DNA from: Sporosarcina koreensis
GTDB taxonomy: Bacteria > Bacillota > Bacilli > Bacillales_A > Planococcaceae
Length of the DNA: 42,644 nt
Direction: 5' to 3'
NCBI RefSeq assembly: GCF_001531445.1
Contig: NZ_LQYA01000109.1
Span: 93,242-135,885, forward strand
Shown here piece by piece: positions 23,075 through 31,721 of this stretch. Below the pieces are notes generated by a model. It worked only from the letters and a program-made list of their open reading frames with translations, was not told the DNA's origin and did no database searches. The translations under genes were made by a program, and so were the position numbers. The first letter of the stretch is position 1. Every line of letters begins with the position of its first letter.

Positions 23075-24001
23075 TTATCTTTCACATGCATATCCATCTT
23101 TGTCTCGGTCCATTTTCGCTTGGTAGGCGGCATGGCCTTGAGGAACGCCGTTCGGATATTTCTTTCGGAGCTCCGTACAGTTTTTGAACCATTCCAGATT
23201 GCCCGCAACGTCAGTATTTGGCGTTGTTGCCTGTTTACCTGTGGTTGCACTTGGCGCATTCGGCGCCACTGTAGAACTGGCAGGTACCGCATCACTGTCA
23301 AATCCGGAATCTGTCGCATAGTTTTCGATCGACCAGATGCCAAGTTCTTTTTTCTTCGCTGTCGCTTGCGATTCCTCGAAAGGCGTCAAATGACGCGTGT
23401 TCGGCGGGTACACGTACGCGACGCGTGCCAAACCTTCCGCTAATAAAGTCTTTTGGACACTTTCTCCGTCAACATAGACGTAGGCAAGCAATCGATCATA
23501 TTTATCGTACCGTTCCCCGATATCGAATTCGAGCGTGAGCGCACCGCTATTCACCAGTTGCCGGTTGCGCTCCTTCGCCTCTTCACCGAACGGCTGCTTG
23601 CCAAGGCGCGGATGATTCGTCTCAGGCGTATCAATCAATAAATAGCGGACATTGATTTCCTTGCCGTTATATAATACTTTGATCGTATCGCCGTCTATCG
23701 TCTTCACCAATGTGACTGGAACTTGCGCAGTCGTGCCGGATGTTTCTGTTTTCTTCCCAGTTGCCGGTTTCGTAGTGGAAGCAGGCTTCTTCTCTCCAGA
23801 TGGAGCGCTTACTGTTGGGGTATGATTTTCAGTTTCCGATTGATCATTCTCCGGCGCCTCTTCTTTCAGCGTTTCCTCATCAACTTGTTCAGTCGAAGCA
23901 TCTTCTTTCCATCCTTCATCATCAGAAGGAGCGGCACATCCCGCAAGTCCGAGGACTCCAACGAACAACAATCCAATAACTGCTTGTAACCAACCTTTCA
24001 A
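23075..24001 (-). CDS. Thermonuclease-family (SNase) lipoprotein with Excalibur domain
   Basis: A 308-residue secreted or surface nuclease, similar in plan to Bacillus YokF/YncB. The signal peptide (GWLQAVIGLLFVGVLGL) ends in the lipobox LAGC, followed by a Ser/Thr/Glu-rich linker. The SNase domain (about residues 95-235) has DGDTIKVLYNGKEINVRYLL with the active-site Asp and Arg, then IDTPETNHP with the second Asp and Glu, and YDKYDRLLAYVYV with the third conserved Arg. The C-terminus is an Excalibur calcium-binding motif, DRDKDGYACE. The TTG at 24001 follows GGAGGATGA at ideal spacing; longer in-frame versions lack a ribosome binding site. Confidence 0.92.
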   Translation of the reverse strand: MKGWLQAVIGLLFVGVLGLAGCAAPSDDEGWKEDASTEQVDEETLKEEAPENDQSETENHTPTVSAPSGEKKPASTTKPATGKKTETSGTTAQVPVTLVKTIDGDTIKVLYNGKEINVRYLLIDTPETNHPRLGKQPFGEEAKERNRQLVNSGALTLEFDIGERYDKYDRLLAYVYVDGESVQKTLLAEGLARVAYVYPPNTRHLTPFEESQATAKKKELGIWSIENYATDSGFDSDAVPASSTVAPNAPSATTGKQATTPNTDVAGNLEWFKNCTELRKKYPNGVPQGHAAYQAKMDRDKDGYACER

Positions 24002-24162
24002 ATTTTCATCCTCCACAACTTGAAGACACGAAGTCTCCAATATAGTCATCTATTATTTTTTTATAACTTAGTTCGGAATAAACCATTACTAAAATTACTC
24101 TAGTATTATAGCAGAAATGTTTATAGAGAACGAGAGGAAGAGAATGGAATAGGCATTCCCTC

Positions 24163-24345
24163 TTATGAGCGCAAAACAATGATTTATGATCACTACCCTG
24201 GATTTATGAGCACGAACTGGAATTTATGATCACTTCCCCGGATTTATGATCGCAAAACGATGGTTTATGATCACTTCTCCGGATTTATGAGCGCGAAACG
24301 AGGATTTATAATCGCTTCCCCGATTTTACGAGTGCAATTCACACA
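24163..24345. repeat. Degenerate tandem array, nine units of 20-21 bp
   Basis: The core TTATGA starts at 24163, 24184, 24204, 24224, 24244, 24265, 24285, 24306 (TTATAA) and 24326 (TTACGA). Spacings are only 20 or 21 bp. Units fall into two loosely alternating types, TTTATGATCACTTCCCCGGA and TTTATGAGCGCAAAACGA. No frame is open and no ribosome binding site is seen. It fills the space between the nuclease promoter side and the stress-protein terminator. Confidence 0.88.
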
Positions 24346-24377
24346 AAAAGACCACGCGCTTGTTAAGGCGCGTGGTC
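24345..24377 (-). terminator. Terminator after the first YflT-domain gene
   Basis: A perfect 10-bp GC-rich stem, GACCACGCGC (24350-24359) and GCGCGTGGTC (24368-24377), is followed on the minus strand by five T. Confidence 0.92.
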
Positions 24378-24384
24378 GACTCTG

Positions 24385-25317
24385 TCATTCATCCCTGTCT
24401 CGGTTCTTCGGCTGCAGCCAAGTCCCATCATCACCCTCCATTTTTCCGACATTCCGCAAGTCGATGACAATCGGTTTTTTCGGTTCAATGACATCTTCGG
24501 AATAAACTCCCTGCACCGAATCAAGCTCGTCAATATTTGTCGTCTCTGCCATTGCATCTTGGCGATCCATTTGGCTTTCCATGAAATTATGAGGATTGGG
24601 GATGGCGTCCGTACGTTTTTCATTCACATCGTCAAACTCCCTGTTCCGACGTGCAGCCCTATGCAAATGGCCGCGTTCTCCGGACGGCGTGCCACGGAGT
24701 TTTGAAGGAGGGGAGAGGTTGGCCGGATTTGGTTCATACTCGGACCTGTCGAATAGAGCCTCCGCTCCCGCTCTGCCAAACAGTAAATCTTCCCGTGCGG
24801 CTGGCCTTCCTCCTGCATAGCCATCCGTCGGTACACTGTCCCTGTACTCATTTTTAGGCAAGCCGTCCTTACCAATGCCGACGGGCGAATCATCCCGCTT
24901 ATTCAATCGCTCAGCTTCCGAAACCGGCTTGTTGAACGGGTTCGTTTCCGCCTTATGCCGCTCCTCGTTAATTTCATAAGCGGACTTCTCTGGTTCACCG
25001 TCAACATATAACAGCCACTTGCCTTGCTTGATCTCCGCTTCGTACCGCCTCAAGTCCGCCTCGTCAAATCCGACCTCGACAAGCATGCTCCGCACATGAT
25101 TCTCCCCGGAAATATAGCCGATGAACCGGTCCAGCCAATTCGAAGGCGCCGATTGGATGTCCTCGGCCGTTCGGCGCCTCAACATATCGACATCCTCCTC
25201 ATACCTCGCGATAAGATATATATTCTCTGGGTCTATCCCTTTTTCTTCCAACTCTTCAATAGCGGTAAGCAGAGCCGCTTCTGTATCGTACAACCCGACA
25301 AAGGTTTTTGGGGCCAT
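24385..25317 (-). CDS. General stress protein with N-terminal YflT-like domain and long disordered tail
   Basis: A 310-residue protein. Residues 1-125 resemble the YflT/GSP17M stress domain: KTFVGLYDTEAALLTAIEEL, NIYLIARYEEDVDML, SGENHVRSMLVEVGF and GKWLLYVDGE. The remainder is highly charged, rich in Arg, Asp, Glu and Pro, and probably disordered. The same N-terminal domain occurs in the proteins at 30209-30631 and 32433-33485. ATG 25317 lies nine bases after AAGGAG; an in-frame GTG at 25323 is closer. A sigma-B promoter at 25369-25394 points to general stress control. The molecular function is unknown. Confidence 0.85.
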   Translation of the reverse strand: MAPKTFVGLYDTEAALLTAIEELEEKGIDPENIYLIARYEEDVDMLRRRTAEDIQSAPSNWLDRFIGYISGENHVRSMLVEVGFDEADLRRYEAEIKQGKWLLYVDGEPEKSAYEINEERHKAETNPFNKPVSEAERLNKRDDSPVGIGKDGLPKNEYRDSVPTDGYAGGRPAAREDLLFGRAGAEALFDRSEYEPNPANLSPPSKLRGTPSGERGHLHRAARRNREFDDVNEKRTDAIPNPHNFMESQMDRQDAMAETTNIDELDSVQGVYSEDVIEPKKPIVIDLRNVGKMEGDDGTWLQPKNRDRDE

Positions 25318-25368
25318 ATACACTCACTCCTTCTATCTATTGGATAAACGTGACAATCTATCTATGCA

Positions 25369-25394
25369 ATACCCGAATCTTCGAAATGGGAAAC
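25369..25394 (-). promoter_or_regulatory. Sigma-B promoter of the first YflT-domain gene
   Basis: On the minus strand GTTTCC is followed after 14 bp by GGGTAT, a good match to the Bacillus sigma-B consensus (GTTTAA, 12-15 bp, GGGTAT). It lies about 50 bp upstream of the start codon. Confidence 0.85.
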
Positions 25395-25500
25395 GATTGC
25401 AACAAGTTCCACTTCCCGATTTTTAATGAATCCGGACCACTTTTTGTTGTATGATAGAACGTATGGTTGATTTCGGATTACTATCAGAAAGGAGGATGTC

Positions 25501-28500
25501 ATGATGAACAAAAGCGAAGTGATGGGCTGCCGCCTTGATATGACACAACGGGCTCGGAAGGAAATCGGAAACTGGGCGATTGACGAAAACGAGCTCTTTT
25601 CCATGCAGGCAAATTTCTCTGTGTACATCGAAAAACTTCCCCAAAAACAGGACAACATGACATTCTCCTTCTACTTCGACCCGGAAGGAAATCCGCAGCT
25701 CGCCAACCACTTGAACGAACGGGTCGCCGTCATGGAATGCGTCTACAAAAACGAAGGCTTCCTCGCTACGAGTTTCAGAGTGAAAGGGCGGAAAGAGCCT
25801 GTCCGGACGAATCGCCGACTTGGCGTCCGCTTGGCATTTGCGGTCAACCGGCGTACCGGCAGCCCGATGCCGATTGAGCTATATACGAGCCTTCGGGAGC
25901 TCCCGATTGCGCAAGAGCGTTCGGAATACGTGGAAAAACGGATCAAGAGCTGGGAAGGATACTTGCGGATCGAGGAGAAAAATGCAGACGTCGCGGATGT
26001 GACTGCCCATTTCTCAAACCCGGTCGTCAATGAATCATTCAGTCGGTTGACGATCATTTGCAGTGGATTGGAAGCGAAAGATTGGGGTTCCATTACCGGA
26101 TTCAGCGCCAAGCTGAAAGGGTCAGGCGATGATCTCGGTACGGTCGTTGATGTGAACCGGGGAAGACGGTCGGTAAAGATCGAGCTGAGCCGGAAGTATC
26201 AAACGATTGCGCGGCGCGGCTCTTTATTGCCAAATGGCGCCCGTGAAATCGTCTTCAGCAATTTTGCGGAATTAAGCCAGATTAGACGGCTGCGGAAAGG
26301 ATTCAAGGATCTGCAAGACGGATTTGCGGCGAATCCTAATTTGGAGAAGGTGCTGTTCGAGGAACGGCCTGTCGTCCAAATTACGAATAAGCGGCAGGAG
26401 CTTGAGTTCCACCATCCGTTGAATGAGTTTCAGCGTGAAGCGGTCACGGGTGCGATGTCAGCGCATGATCTGTACGTCATCCAAGGGCCTCCGGGAACAG
26501 GAAAGACGACGGTCATCTCGGAGCTTTGCCATCAGCTTATGAAGGCGGGGCAGCGGACGCTCGTCGCCTCTCAATCAAATTTGGCAGTGGACAACGCGCT
26601 CGGCAGGCTGCTGTCCGACCCTGGCATCCGGATTTTGCGCTATGGGCGAACGGAGAGCATCGAAGAGGAAGGGAAGCGGTTCATCGAGGAGAATGTCGCT
26701 TCCTACTGGCGGGATGAAACATTGGCTGATGTCAATGAACAGCGGGAGAAGCGTGCGGAACATGAACAGGAGATCGCCGAAGAAATCGGACGTCTCGAAG
26801 AAGAGATCCAGCACATGCAGACGGAACGGGAAGAAATGGACCGGAGGATTGCTGAGAAACGGGCTGCCGAGACGGATATGAAAGACTTGCGGGAAGAGAG
26901 GAGTTCCTTGCAGCGTCTGCAGGCAGATTTCGATGTGAAGCAGAATTCGATTGACCGGCAATTGGAAGAATTGAACGATACGCTAGCAAAGCTCTCGATT
27001 GAAAAGGACAGGCTGCAACTAGAAAAGGAAGCCGCTTCGATCCATCCAGAAATGGATGAAAAGATTGACCAGGCGGAGCATGATCTGTCGGCATATCGCA
27101 AAAAGCTCCGCTATTTCCAAACGGTCGAAGCGATTGAATACGCGGGAATGGCCGTCCGTAGGCTGGCAGAGGAATCTGCGATGCACAGATCGAAGGTCGG
27201 CTCTATGCCGCGATTCCTCGAAGAAATTCCTAACGTCCGTAAATTACAGGAGCTGGAAGAGCTTTTCACGTCGCATACGATCAACCCGTCGCTTCCGACC
27301 AGCCTTGAAATGAATACGCTGCGCAAATTGCGCGTGGATATTCAAAACGGGACGTATCCGTATGCGCTTCTCGAATGGAAGGAAGTGGCGGAGAGGCTTG
27401 CGAATGGCATTACCCATGCGGAAGAATTGCTGCGCAAATACCATTACCCGGTCGAACAGGTTCGCAGTAAGCAAGACGATAAATACAAGACTGCTGAAGA
27501 GATGCATGACATGCTCGATAAAATTGGCCGCTTTTTTGTAAAGCCTGAGACGAAACGAATTTTGGCGGCACCGGCGAACGCGGAAAAAGCGGCTCTTTTG
27601 CATCGGCTGGCGGATAATCTCGGCTATTTATATGGCAAAGCGGAAACCGTGCGGAAAGTTTCCGAGAAGATCAAAGCTTCATCCGATCGCGAGTCGGCGG
27701 GGCGGTTCACTGCTTTAAAAAATGAAATCACGGAGGAAATGACCGCCCAATTGAAGGAAACCGAAGCGGAGGTGCTTGCCGCTGAACAGGCGATCAAAGC
27801 GCATGAGGAACAACTCCTTCAATTGAAGGAAGAATGTTCCTCACTTGCTATGCATGTCGACGAGCATACCGATCGACACGACGTCGAGAAGATGATTGCA
27901 GAACTCGATCATACGCTTGCTGAATTTGAAGAGCGGAAGGTTTTATTGCAACGGATTGAACGGGCGATTGAGGAAAATGCCAGTGAATGTCATAAGGTTT
28001 CTGAACAGCTCGCAACATCACAGGAATCTGCCGATGCATTGCTGAAGGAGAAAGCGGAGTCGGTAACCCGGATGGAGAGATGCGGAGAGCGGATTCTCGC
28101 CTTGGAGGAAATCATCCGGTCCGAACCGGAATTGCAGAAGAAGGAATTGATGGAAGACATCGATGCGAAATCTGCAAGAGCGGCCGAATTGAAGCGGGAG
28201 CTTGAACGGATGCCGATTGCACGCTTGTTGCAGGATGAGTGGAGCGAGATGCTTGCGGGCGCCGGGGAGTTTGACTTGGATGAGATCCGCAAGCTGTATG
28301 TGAAGCATGCGAATGTTATCGGAACGACTTGTGTCGCTTCTGCTAGACGGGATTTTATAGAGGATTATCCGGAATTCGATGTCGTCATCATTGACGAAGT
28401 GTCGAAAGCGACGCCGCCTGAACTGTTGCTGCCGATGCTGAAAGGGAAGAAAATCGTCCTCGTCGGGGATCATCACCAGCTGCCGCCGCTTGTTGGCCGG

Positions 28501-29340
28501 GAGACGATGGAGGAATTCATCGAGGAGATTAAGGATGAGACGGAAAAGGATGAACTGCGCGGCATGCTGAAGGAATCGCTGTTCGAGCGGCTGTTCAGAA
28601 CGTTGCCGAAGCAGAACAAGACGATGCTGGGCATCCAATACCGGATGCACGAGGAGATTATGGAGACGATCGCGCCATTTTATACGGATGGCCAGTACCG
28701 TCTGCAATGCGGTTTGCCTGATTCGGATGCAGCTCGCGATCATTTGCTGTCATCCAAGTACATCAAGCGGAATGATCATCTCCTATGGTTCGATATGCCG
28801 AATGAACCTGCGTTTTTCGAGGCGCAAGTGAAAGGCGGAACGAGCTTGTACAATGAAGCTGAGCTGGAAAGGATCCATGAATTGCTGTTGGATATCGATG
28901 ACGCTACAGCGAATGCGAAACGGGAAGGCAGAATGCAGCCGGATGAGAGAAAAAGTGTCGGTGTCATCAGTTTCTACGGGGAACAGGTGAAGCGGATCGA
29001 CCGACTCATTGAACAGGATATTATGCCAAAGCATTTGCATTGCCGGACAGGCTCTGTCGATAAATTCCAAGGGATGGAAATGGACATTATCATTTTGAGC
29101 TTCGTCCGGAACCACCAGCAGCCGAGCGGCACAATCGGCTTTGCTGAAGATTACCGCCGATTGAATGTCGCATTGTCAAGGGCACGGGAACTGCTGATTA
29201 TCGTCGGTAGCTCGGATATGTTTACGAACCGTCCGAGGAAGACGGAAACGAAGGCGATGTATGCCCGGCTCGTCGAACTGGTGAAATTGCAGGACGGTTT
29301 CAGGGAGTCAGCCCTCGCGATTGCGGAGTGTAATGGATGA
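25501..29340 (+). CDS. Large superfamily-1 (UPF1/Dna2-like) helicase with long coiled-coil insertion
   Basis: A 1279-residue protein. Residues 1-300 are an N-terminal region I do not recognise. The motor has Walker A GPPGTGKTT (about residues 329-337), motif Ia TLVASQSNLAVDNAL, Walker B VVIIDEVSKATPPE (about 961), motif III LVGDHHQLPP (about 987), motif IV GIQYRMHEEI, motif V DKFQGMEMDIIILSFVR and motif VI RLNVALSRAR (about 1219). About 550 residues, mostly Glu/Lys/Arg-rich coiled coil in two stretches, separate motif Ia from Walker B, recalling SbcC/Rad50 arms. All motor motifs are intact, so it should use ATP on DNA or RNA. The start is ATG 25501 or 25504 after AAGGAGG. It forms a pair with the gene at 29359. 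Confidence 0.9.
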   Translation: MMNKSEVMGCRLDMTQRARKEIGNWAIDENELFSMQANFSVYIEKLPQKQDNMTFSFYFDPEGNPQLANHLNERVAVMECVYKNEGFLATSFRVKGRKEPVRTNRRLGVRLAFAVNRRTGSPMPIELYTSLRELPIAQERSEYVEKRIKSWEGYLRIEEKNADVADVTAHFSNPVVNESFSRLTIICSGLEAKDWGSITGFSAKLKGSGDDLGTVVDVNRGRRSVKIELSRKYQTIARRGSLLPNGAREIVFSNFAELSQIRRLRKGFKDLQDGFAANPNLEKVLFEERPVVQITNKRQELEFHHPLNEFQREAVTGAMSAHDLYVIQGPPGTGKTTVISELCHQLMKAGQRTLVASQSNLAVDNALGRLLSDPGIRILRYGRTESIEEEGKRFIEENVASYWRDETLADVNEQREKRAEHEQEIAEEIGRLEEEIQHMQTEREEMDRRIAEKRAAETDMKDLREERSSLQRLQADFDVKQNSIDRQLEELNDTLAKLSIEKDRLQLEKEAASIHPEMDEKIDQAEHDLSAYRKKLRYFQTVEAIEYAGMAVRRLAEESAMHRSKVGSMPRFLEEIPNVRKLQELEELFTSHTINPSLPTSLEMNTLRKLRVDIQNGTYPYALLEWKEVAERLANGITHAEELLRKYHYPVEQVRSKQDDKYKTAEEMHDMLDKIGRFFVKPETKRILAAPANAEKAALLHRLADNLGYLYGKAETVRKVSEKIKASSDRESAGRFTALKNEITEEMTAQLKETEAEVLAAEQAIKAHEEQLLQLKEECSSLAMHVDEHTDRHDVEKMIAELDHTLAEFEERKVLLQRIERAIEENASECHKVSEQLATSQESADALLKEKAESVTRMERCGERILALEEIIRSEPELQKKELMEDIDAKSARAAELKRELERMPIARLLQDEWSEMLAGAGEFDLDEIRKLYVKHANVIGTTCVASARRDFIEDYPEFDVVIIDEVSKATPPELLLPMLKGKKIVLVGDHHQLPPLVGRETMEEFIEEIKDETEKDELRGMLKESLFERLFRTLPKQNKTMLGIQYRMHEEIMETIAPFYTDGQYRLQCGLPDSDAARDHLLSSKYIKRNDHLLWFDMPNEPAFFEAQVKGGTSLYNEAELERIHELLLDIDDATANAKREGRMQPDERKSVGVISFYGEQVKRIDRLIEQDIMPKHLHCRTGSVDKFQGMEMDIIILSFVRNHQQPSGTIGFAEDYRRLNVALSRARELLIIVGSSDMFTNRPRKTETKAMYARLVELVKLQDGFRESALAIAECNG

Positions 29341-29358
29341 AGGGAAAGGGGTGGATGA

Positions 29359-30099
29359 ATGGACCCATTGGAAAAGCGGCTGCGCGATGAATTGCTGCGG
29401 GATTTGAACGTGAAATTGCTCGAAACGGCGAAATGGTCATTGCCAATCCAGGTGATCGATATCGAGTATGAAACAGTGAAGCGCAAACGAATGGATATTT
29501 TGATGAAGATGCTGTTAGTCGCTTTCCGTACTTCGCGATTCGCTTCTGTTGAAGAGTTGAGCGGTATGCTTATCGTCGAACCGCTCTTTATTCAGGACAT
29601 TATTGATCGGATGGACCGGGCCGGTATGATTGTCATGAACGATGGTGCCTATTCGTTGACGGAAACGGGAAGGCAACAGCTGGATGCAGGTATTTACATC
29701 CAGCCGCCGGAGATGGAGGAGTCGACAGTCCGTTATAGCCCGTTGCATGGAAGATTCCTTGTCGGGGAATTCACGGATGGCTCGAGAGAGGCGTTTCGGC
29801 ATGCATTGGTTTTTCGCAAGTTAACTGATTTCCGTGATGAAGAGTGGCGGGAAGCGCTTGATCAACTGGACGTCGCTTATACGGACGGCAATGTTCAGCT
29901 CGTTGTCCAAGCGATTACAGCGGTCAACGAGTTGGAACGGAATTCCATCCCCTGTATTGAATTCCGTCTCCACCAAACCGCTGACGACCGGCTTTTTGCG
30001 CGCGTATGGAACATGATGACAGGCGAGTGGGACGAGACGCTTGAAAATCATATTATGGAGCGTGAATTGACGGAATGGCGGGAGAAGTATTTGGGATGA
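29359..30099 (+). CDS. Winged-helix-like partner protein of the helicase, function unknown
   Basis: A 246-residue soluble protein starting 18 bp after the helicase stop, behind AAAGGGGTGG, so the two genes form an operon. Residues 45-115 look like a winged helix-turn-helix: RFASVEELSGMLIVEPLFIQ, then DIIDRMDRAGMIVMND, then GAYSLTETGRQQLDAG. The second half is mixed alpha/beta with no motif I know, ending in an acidic helix (ENHIMERELTEWREKYLG). A role in loading, targeting or regulating the helicase is inference from the tight linkage. No toxin, nuclease or membrane motif is evident. Confidence 0.75.
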   Translation: MDPLEKRLRDELLRDLNVKLLETAKWSLPIQVIDIEYETVKRKRMDILMKMLLVAFRTSRFASVEELSGMLIVEPLFIQDIIDRMDRAGMIVMNDGAYSLTETGRQQLDAGIYIQPPEMEESTVRYSPLHGRFLVGEFTDGSREAFRHALVFRKLTDFRDEEWREALDQLDVAYTDGNVQLVVQAITAVNELERNSIPCIEFRLHQTADDRLFARVWNMMTGEWDETLENHIMERELTEWREKYLG

Positions 30100-30161
30100 A
30101 GGTAAAACGGGATTTGATGAAAGGGTGTTGATCGCCTGAAGGATCGCCTGATAACTATAAA

Positions 30162-30203
30162 CAGATGAAGGGAAAGCGACTCTTTTCCTTCATCTGCTTT
30201 TTA
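30162..30203. terminator. Bidirectional terminator between helicase operon and second YflT-domain gene
   Basis: CAGATGAAGGGAAA (30162-30175) pairs with TTTTCCTTCATCTG (30183-30196), followed by CTTTTTA. Upstream, GATCGCCTGA is repeated directly 12 bp apart (near 30130 and 30142). Confidence 0.9.
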
Positions 30204-30208
30204 ATCCG

Positions 30209-30631
30209 TCAACTATCGGGATTCGCCTCTATTTCATCCAATGGAATCGGCTTATAGCCTTCGTATTGCCTTTCCACTGCAATCGGCTCGCCGCTGTGTT
30301 CCTTTTTCAGCTTTCCATTCATGTACAGCAACAAAGCTCCCTCCTGGACAGCGTCGAAATAATGTTTTGCTTCGTTGTCGGAGAAACCGGAGTCTTTCAG
30401 CAACCGACGCACATTATGCTCGCCGGCAAGAAACCCCATAAAATGATTGAACAGGTTATACGGAGAGTCCTCGCCTTCCTGCAACGCATTGCTCCGCAGT
30501 TCATCGATCGCCATTTTGTCCTTCATGACAATATACAAATCCTGCTCCTCCACACCTTCATGCTTCAGCTCCAGTATTTTAGACATCAATCGCTCGTGAT
30601 TCGGAAAGGATCCGATAAATGTTTTATTCAT
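30209..30631 (-). CDS. Short YflT-domain general stress protein
   Basis: A 140-residue protein that is essentially the YflT-like domain alone: NKTFIGSFPNHERLMSKILE, DLYIVMKDKMAIDELRS, LAGEHNVRRLLKDSGFSD and GALLLYMNGKLKKE. It is a paralogue of the N-terminal domains at 24385-25317 and 32433-33485, with a short tail. The ATG follows GAGGAGG. A sigma-B promoter lies 36-61 bp upstream. It is divergent from the coiled-coil gene at 30782. The function in stress is not known. Confidence 0.85.
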   Translation of the reverse strand: MNKTFIGSFPNHERLMSKILELKHEGVEEQDLYIVMKDKMAIDELRSNALQEGEDSPYNLFNHFMGFLAGEHNVRRLLKDSGFSDNEAKHYFDAVQEGALLLYMNGKLKKEHSGEPIAVERQYEGYKPIPLDEIEANPDS

Positions 30632-30666
30632 CTTTGTACCTCCTCAATCCTCTTTGTCTTCGGAAA

Positions 30667-30692
30667 ATACCCTTATTGCGGAAAAAAGAAAC
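30667..30692 (-). promoter_or_regulatory. Sigma-B promoter of the second YflT-domain gene
   Basis: On the minus strand GTTTCT is followed after 14 bp by GGGTAT. It sits between the divergent genes. A GGCCGCCT/AGGCGGTC hairpin (about 30700-30735) lies immediately upstream. Confidence 0.83.
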
Positions 30693-30781
30693 AAACAAGA
30701 CGGCCGCCTTCGAGAAAAAACGAACAAGAGGCGGTCCTGACGACATAGTATAGGAGAAAGACTCGGTAGAGGAGCAAGAGA

Positions 30782-31519
30782 ATGGAAAGTTCGAAGGTTC
30801 ATCATGGTGACAAGCCGATCGGTTTTCCGACGAACCAAGATCGGTTCGTCTGGAATCCGTATGTGGAATTCATAAGAGACCAATGCGGGGTCAATAAACA
30901 GCTTGTGACAGCGGTCGAAAAGCTGGAAATACTATGTTTCAAGATTTTGGATATCGTTTCGAACCAGCAGCATGTCCATCGGAACCGCTATCTTCATTTG
31001 CGGGACAGGATTTGGGAAGTCCATGAAAAGTTGAGATCGGAATCCATCAGACAAGACGCCATACGAGAAGAGTTAGGGAAGCAGGGGGAAGCTGTTTTTC
31101 GCCTGCGAAAAAGTTTGCAGAGCCACAGAATGTCAATGCGCGAATTCACTATTCATCAAAATGATGATTTGCATGATGTGCTGGACATGCTTGACCGGAT
31201 CAGTGCCGATCATGCGAAAATCGGGGAAATGCAGGAGAAAGTCATCGATAAATTGGAAGAGCATGATTTGCAGCGGAAACAGGAAGCGGAGGAAGTGGAG
31301 AGATCGATTGGAAAAATCCTTCTGGCAAAGAAAAGCATCGGTATGCTGCTTTCCTCGTTGCCACCGACCTATCCTATCCAACGAATCGTTGTGGATGGCG
31401 GAACAATTGACGTCGACCATTTGTTGAATGTGGATGAAAAGAAAGGCATCGCATATTTCTCTTCACCCACAGGCATCGTAACAGCGGCAATCGATAAGCT
31501 GGACGCGATTCATTGGTAG
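30782..31519 (+). CDS. Coiled-coil protein with a C-terminal domain shared with the 31722 gene
   Basis: A 245-residue soluble protein. The first 185 residues are charged and mostly helical, with a probable coiled coil (for example RKQEAEEVERSIGKILLAKK). The last 55 residues, beginning LLSSLPPTYPIQRIVVDGG and including GIAYFSSPTGIVTAAIDKL, match the small protein at 31722-31943 across LPPxYPxxxIVVDG and AYFS. No known family is recognised. The ATG follows AGAGGAG at seven bases. The gene is flanked by stress genes and followed by a strong terminator. Confidence 0.78.
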   Translation: MESSKVHHGDKPIGFPTNQDRFVWNPYVEFIRDQCGVNKQLVTAVEKLEILCFKILDIVSNQQHVHRNRYLHLRDRIWEVHEKLRSESIRQDAIREELGKQGEAVFRLRKSLQSHRMSMREFTIHQNDDLHDVLDMLDRISADHAKIGEMQEKVIDKLEEHDLQRKQEAEEVERSIGKILLAKKSIGMLLSSLPPTYPIQRIVVDGGTIDVDHLLNVDEKKGIAYFSSPTGIVTAAIDKLDAIHW

Positions 31520-31547
31520 TAAGGATTGGGAGGCCATTTTCAAATCA

Positions 31548-31598
31548 ACAGTTCAGTTCGGGCGACAAGCGAAGCGTCCCAGGTTGAACTGTTTTTTT
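31548..31598 (+). terminator. Terminator after the coiled-coil gene
   Basis: ACAGTTCA (31548-31555) pairs with TGAACTGT (31585-31592), with an inner GGGCG/CGTCC stem, followed by seven T. Confidence 0.9.
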
Positions 31599-31646
31599 GT
31601 GCAAGGGCTCCATTAATCAGTGCCTTTCAATATGTATTTTAAAAGG

Positions 31647-31681
31647 GCGGCTCAAAAAAGGTTGTCCCGATTTTGAGCCGC
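31647..31681 (-). terminator. Terminator after the 73-residue protein gene
   Basis: GCGGCTCAAAA (31647-31657) and TTTTGAGCCGC (31671-31681) form a perfect 11-bp stem. On the minus strand it is followed by CCCTTTTAAAA. Confidence 0.75.
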
Positions 31682-31721
31682 AAAGTCAGGAATCCACTTT
31701 CATATCCCTTTTAAACATTCA

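Noticed and set aside
24163..24345. CRISPR array
   Set aside because: Units are 20-21 bp, degenerate and contiguous, without identical 24-40 bp repeats separated by unique spacers, and no cas gene is present.
28018..28743. A 241-codon minus-strand frame inside the helicase gene
   Set aside because: It mirrors the helicase motor motifs region, is rich in Arg and His as shadow frames are, and has no start signals.
30266..30748. A 160-codon plus-strand frame opposite the second YflT-domain gene
   Set aside because: It covers the promoter and coding strand complement of a gene with clear paralogues, and has no ribosome binding site.
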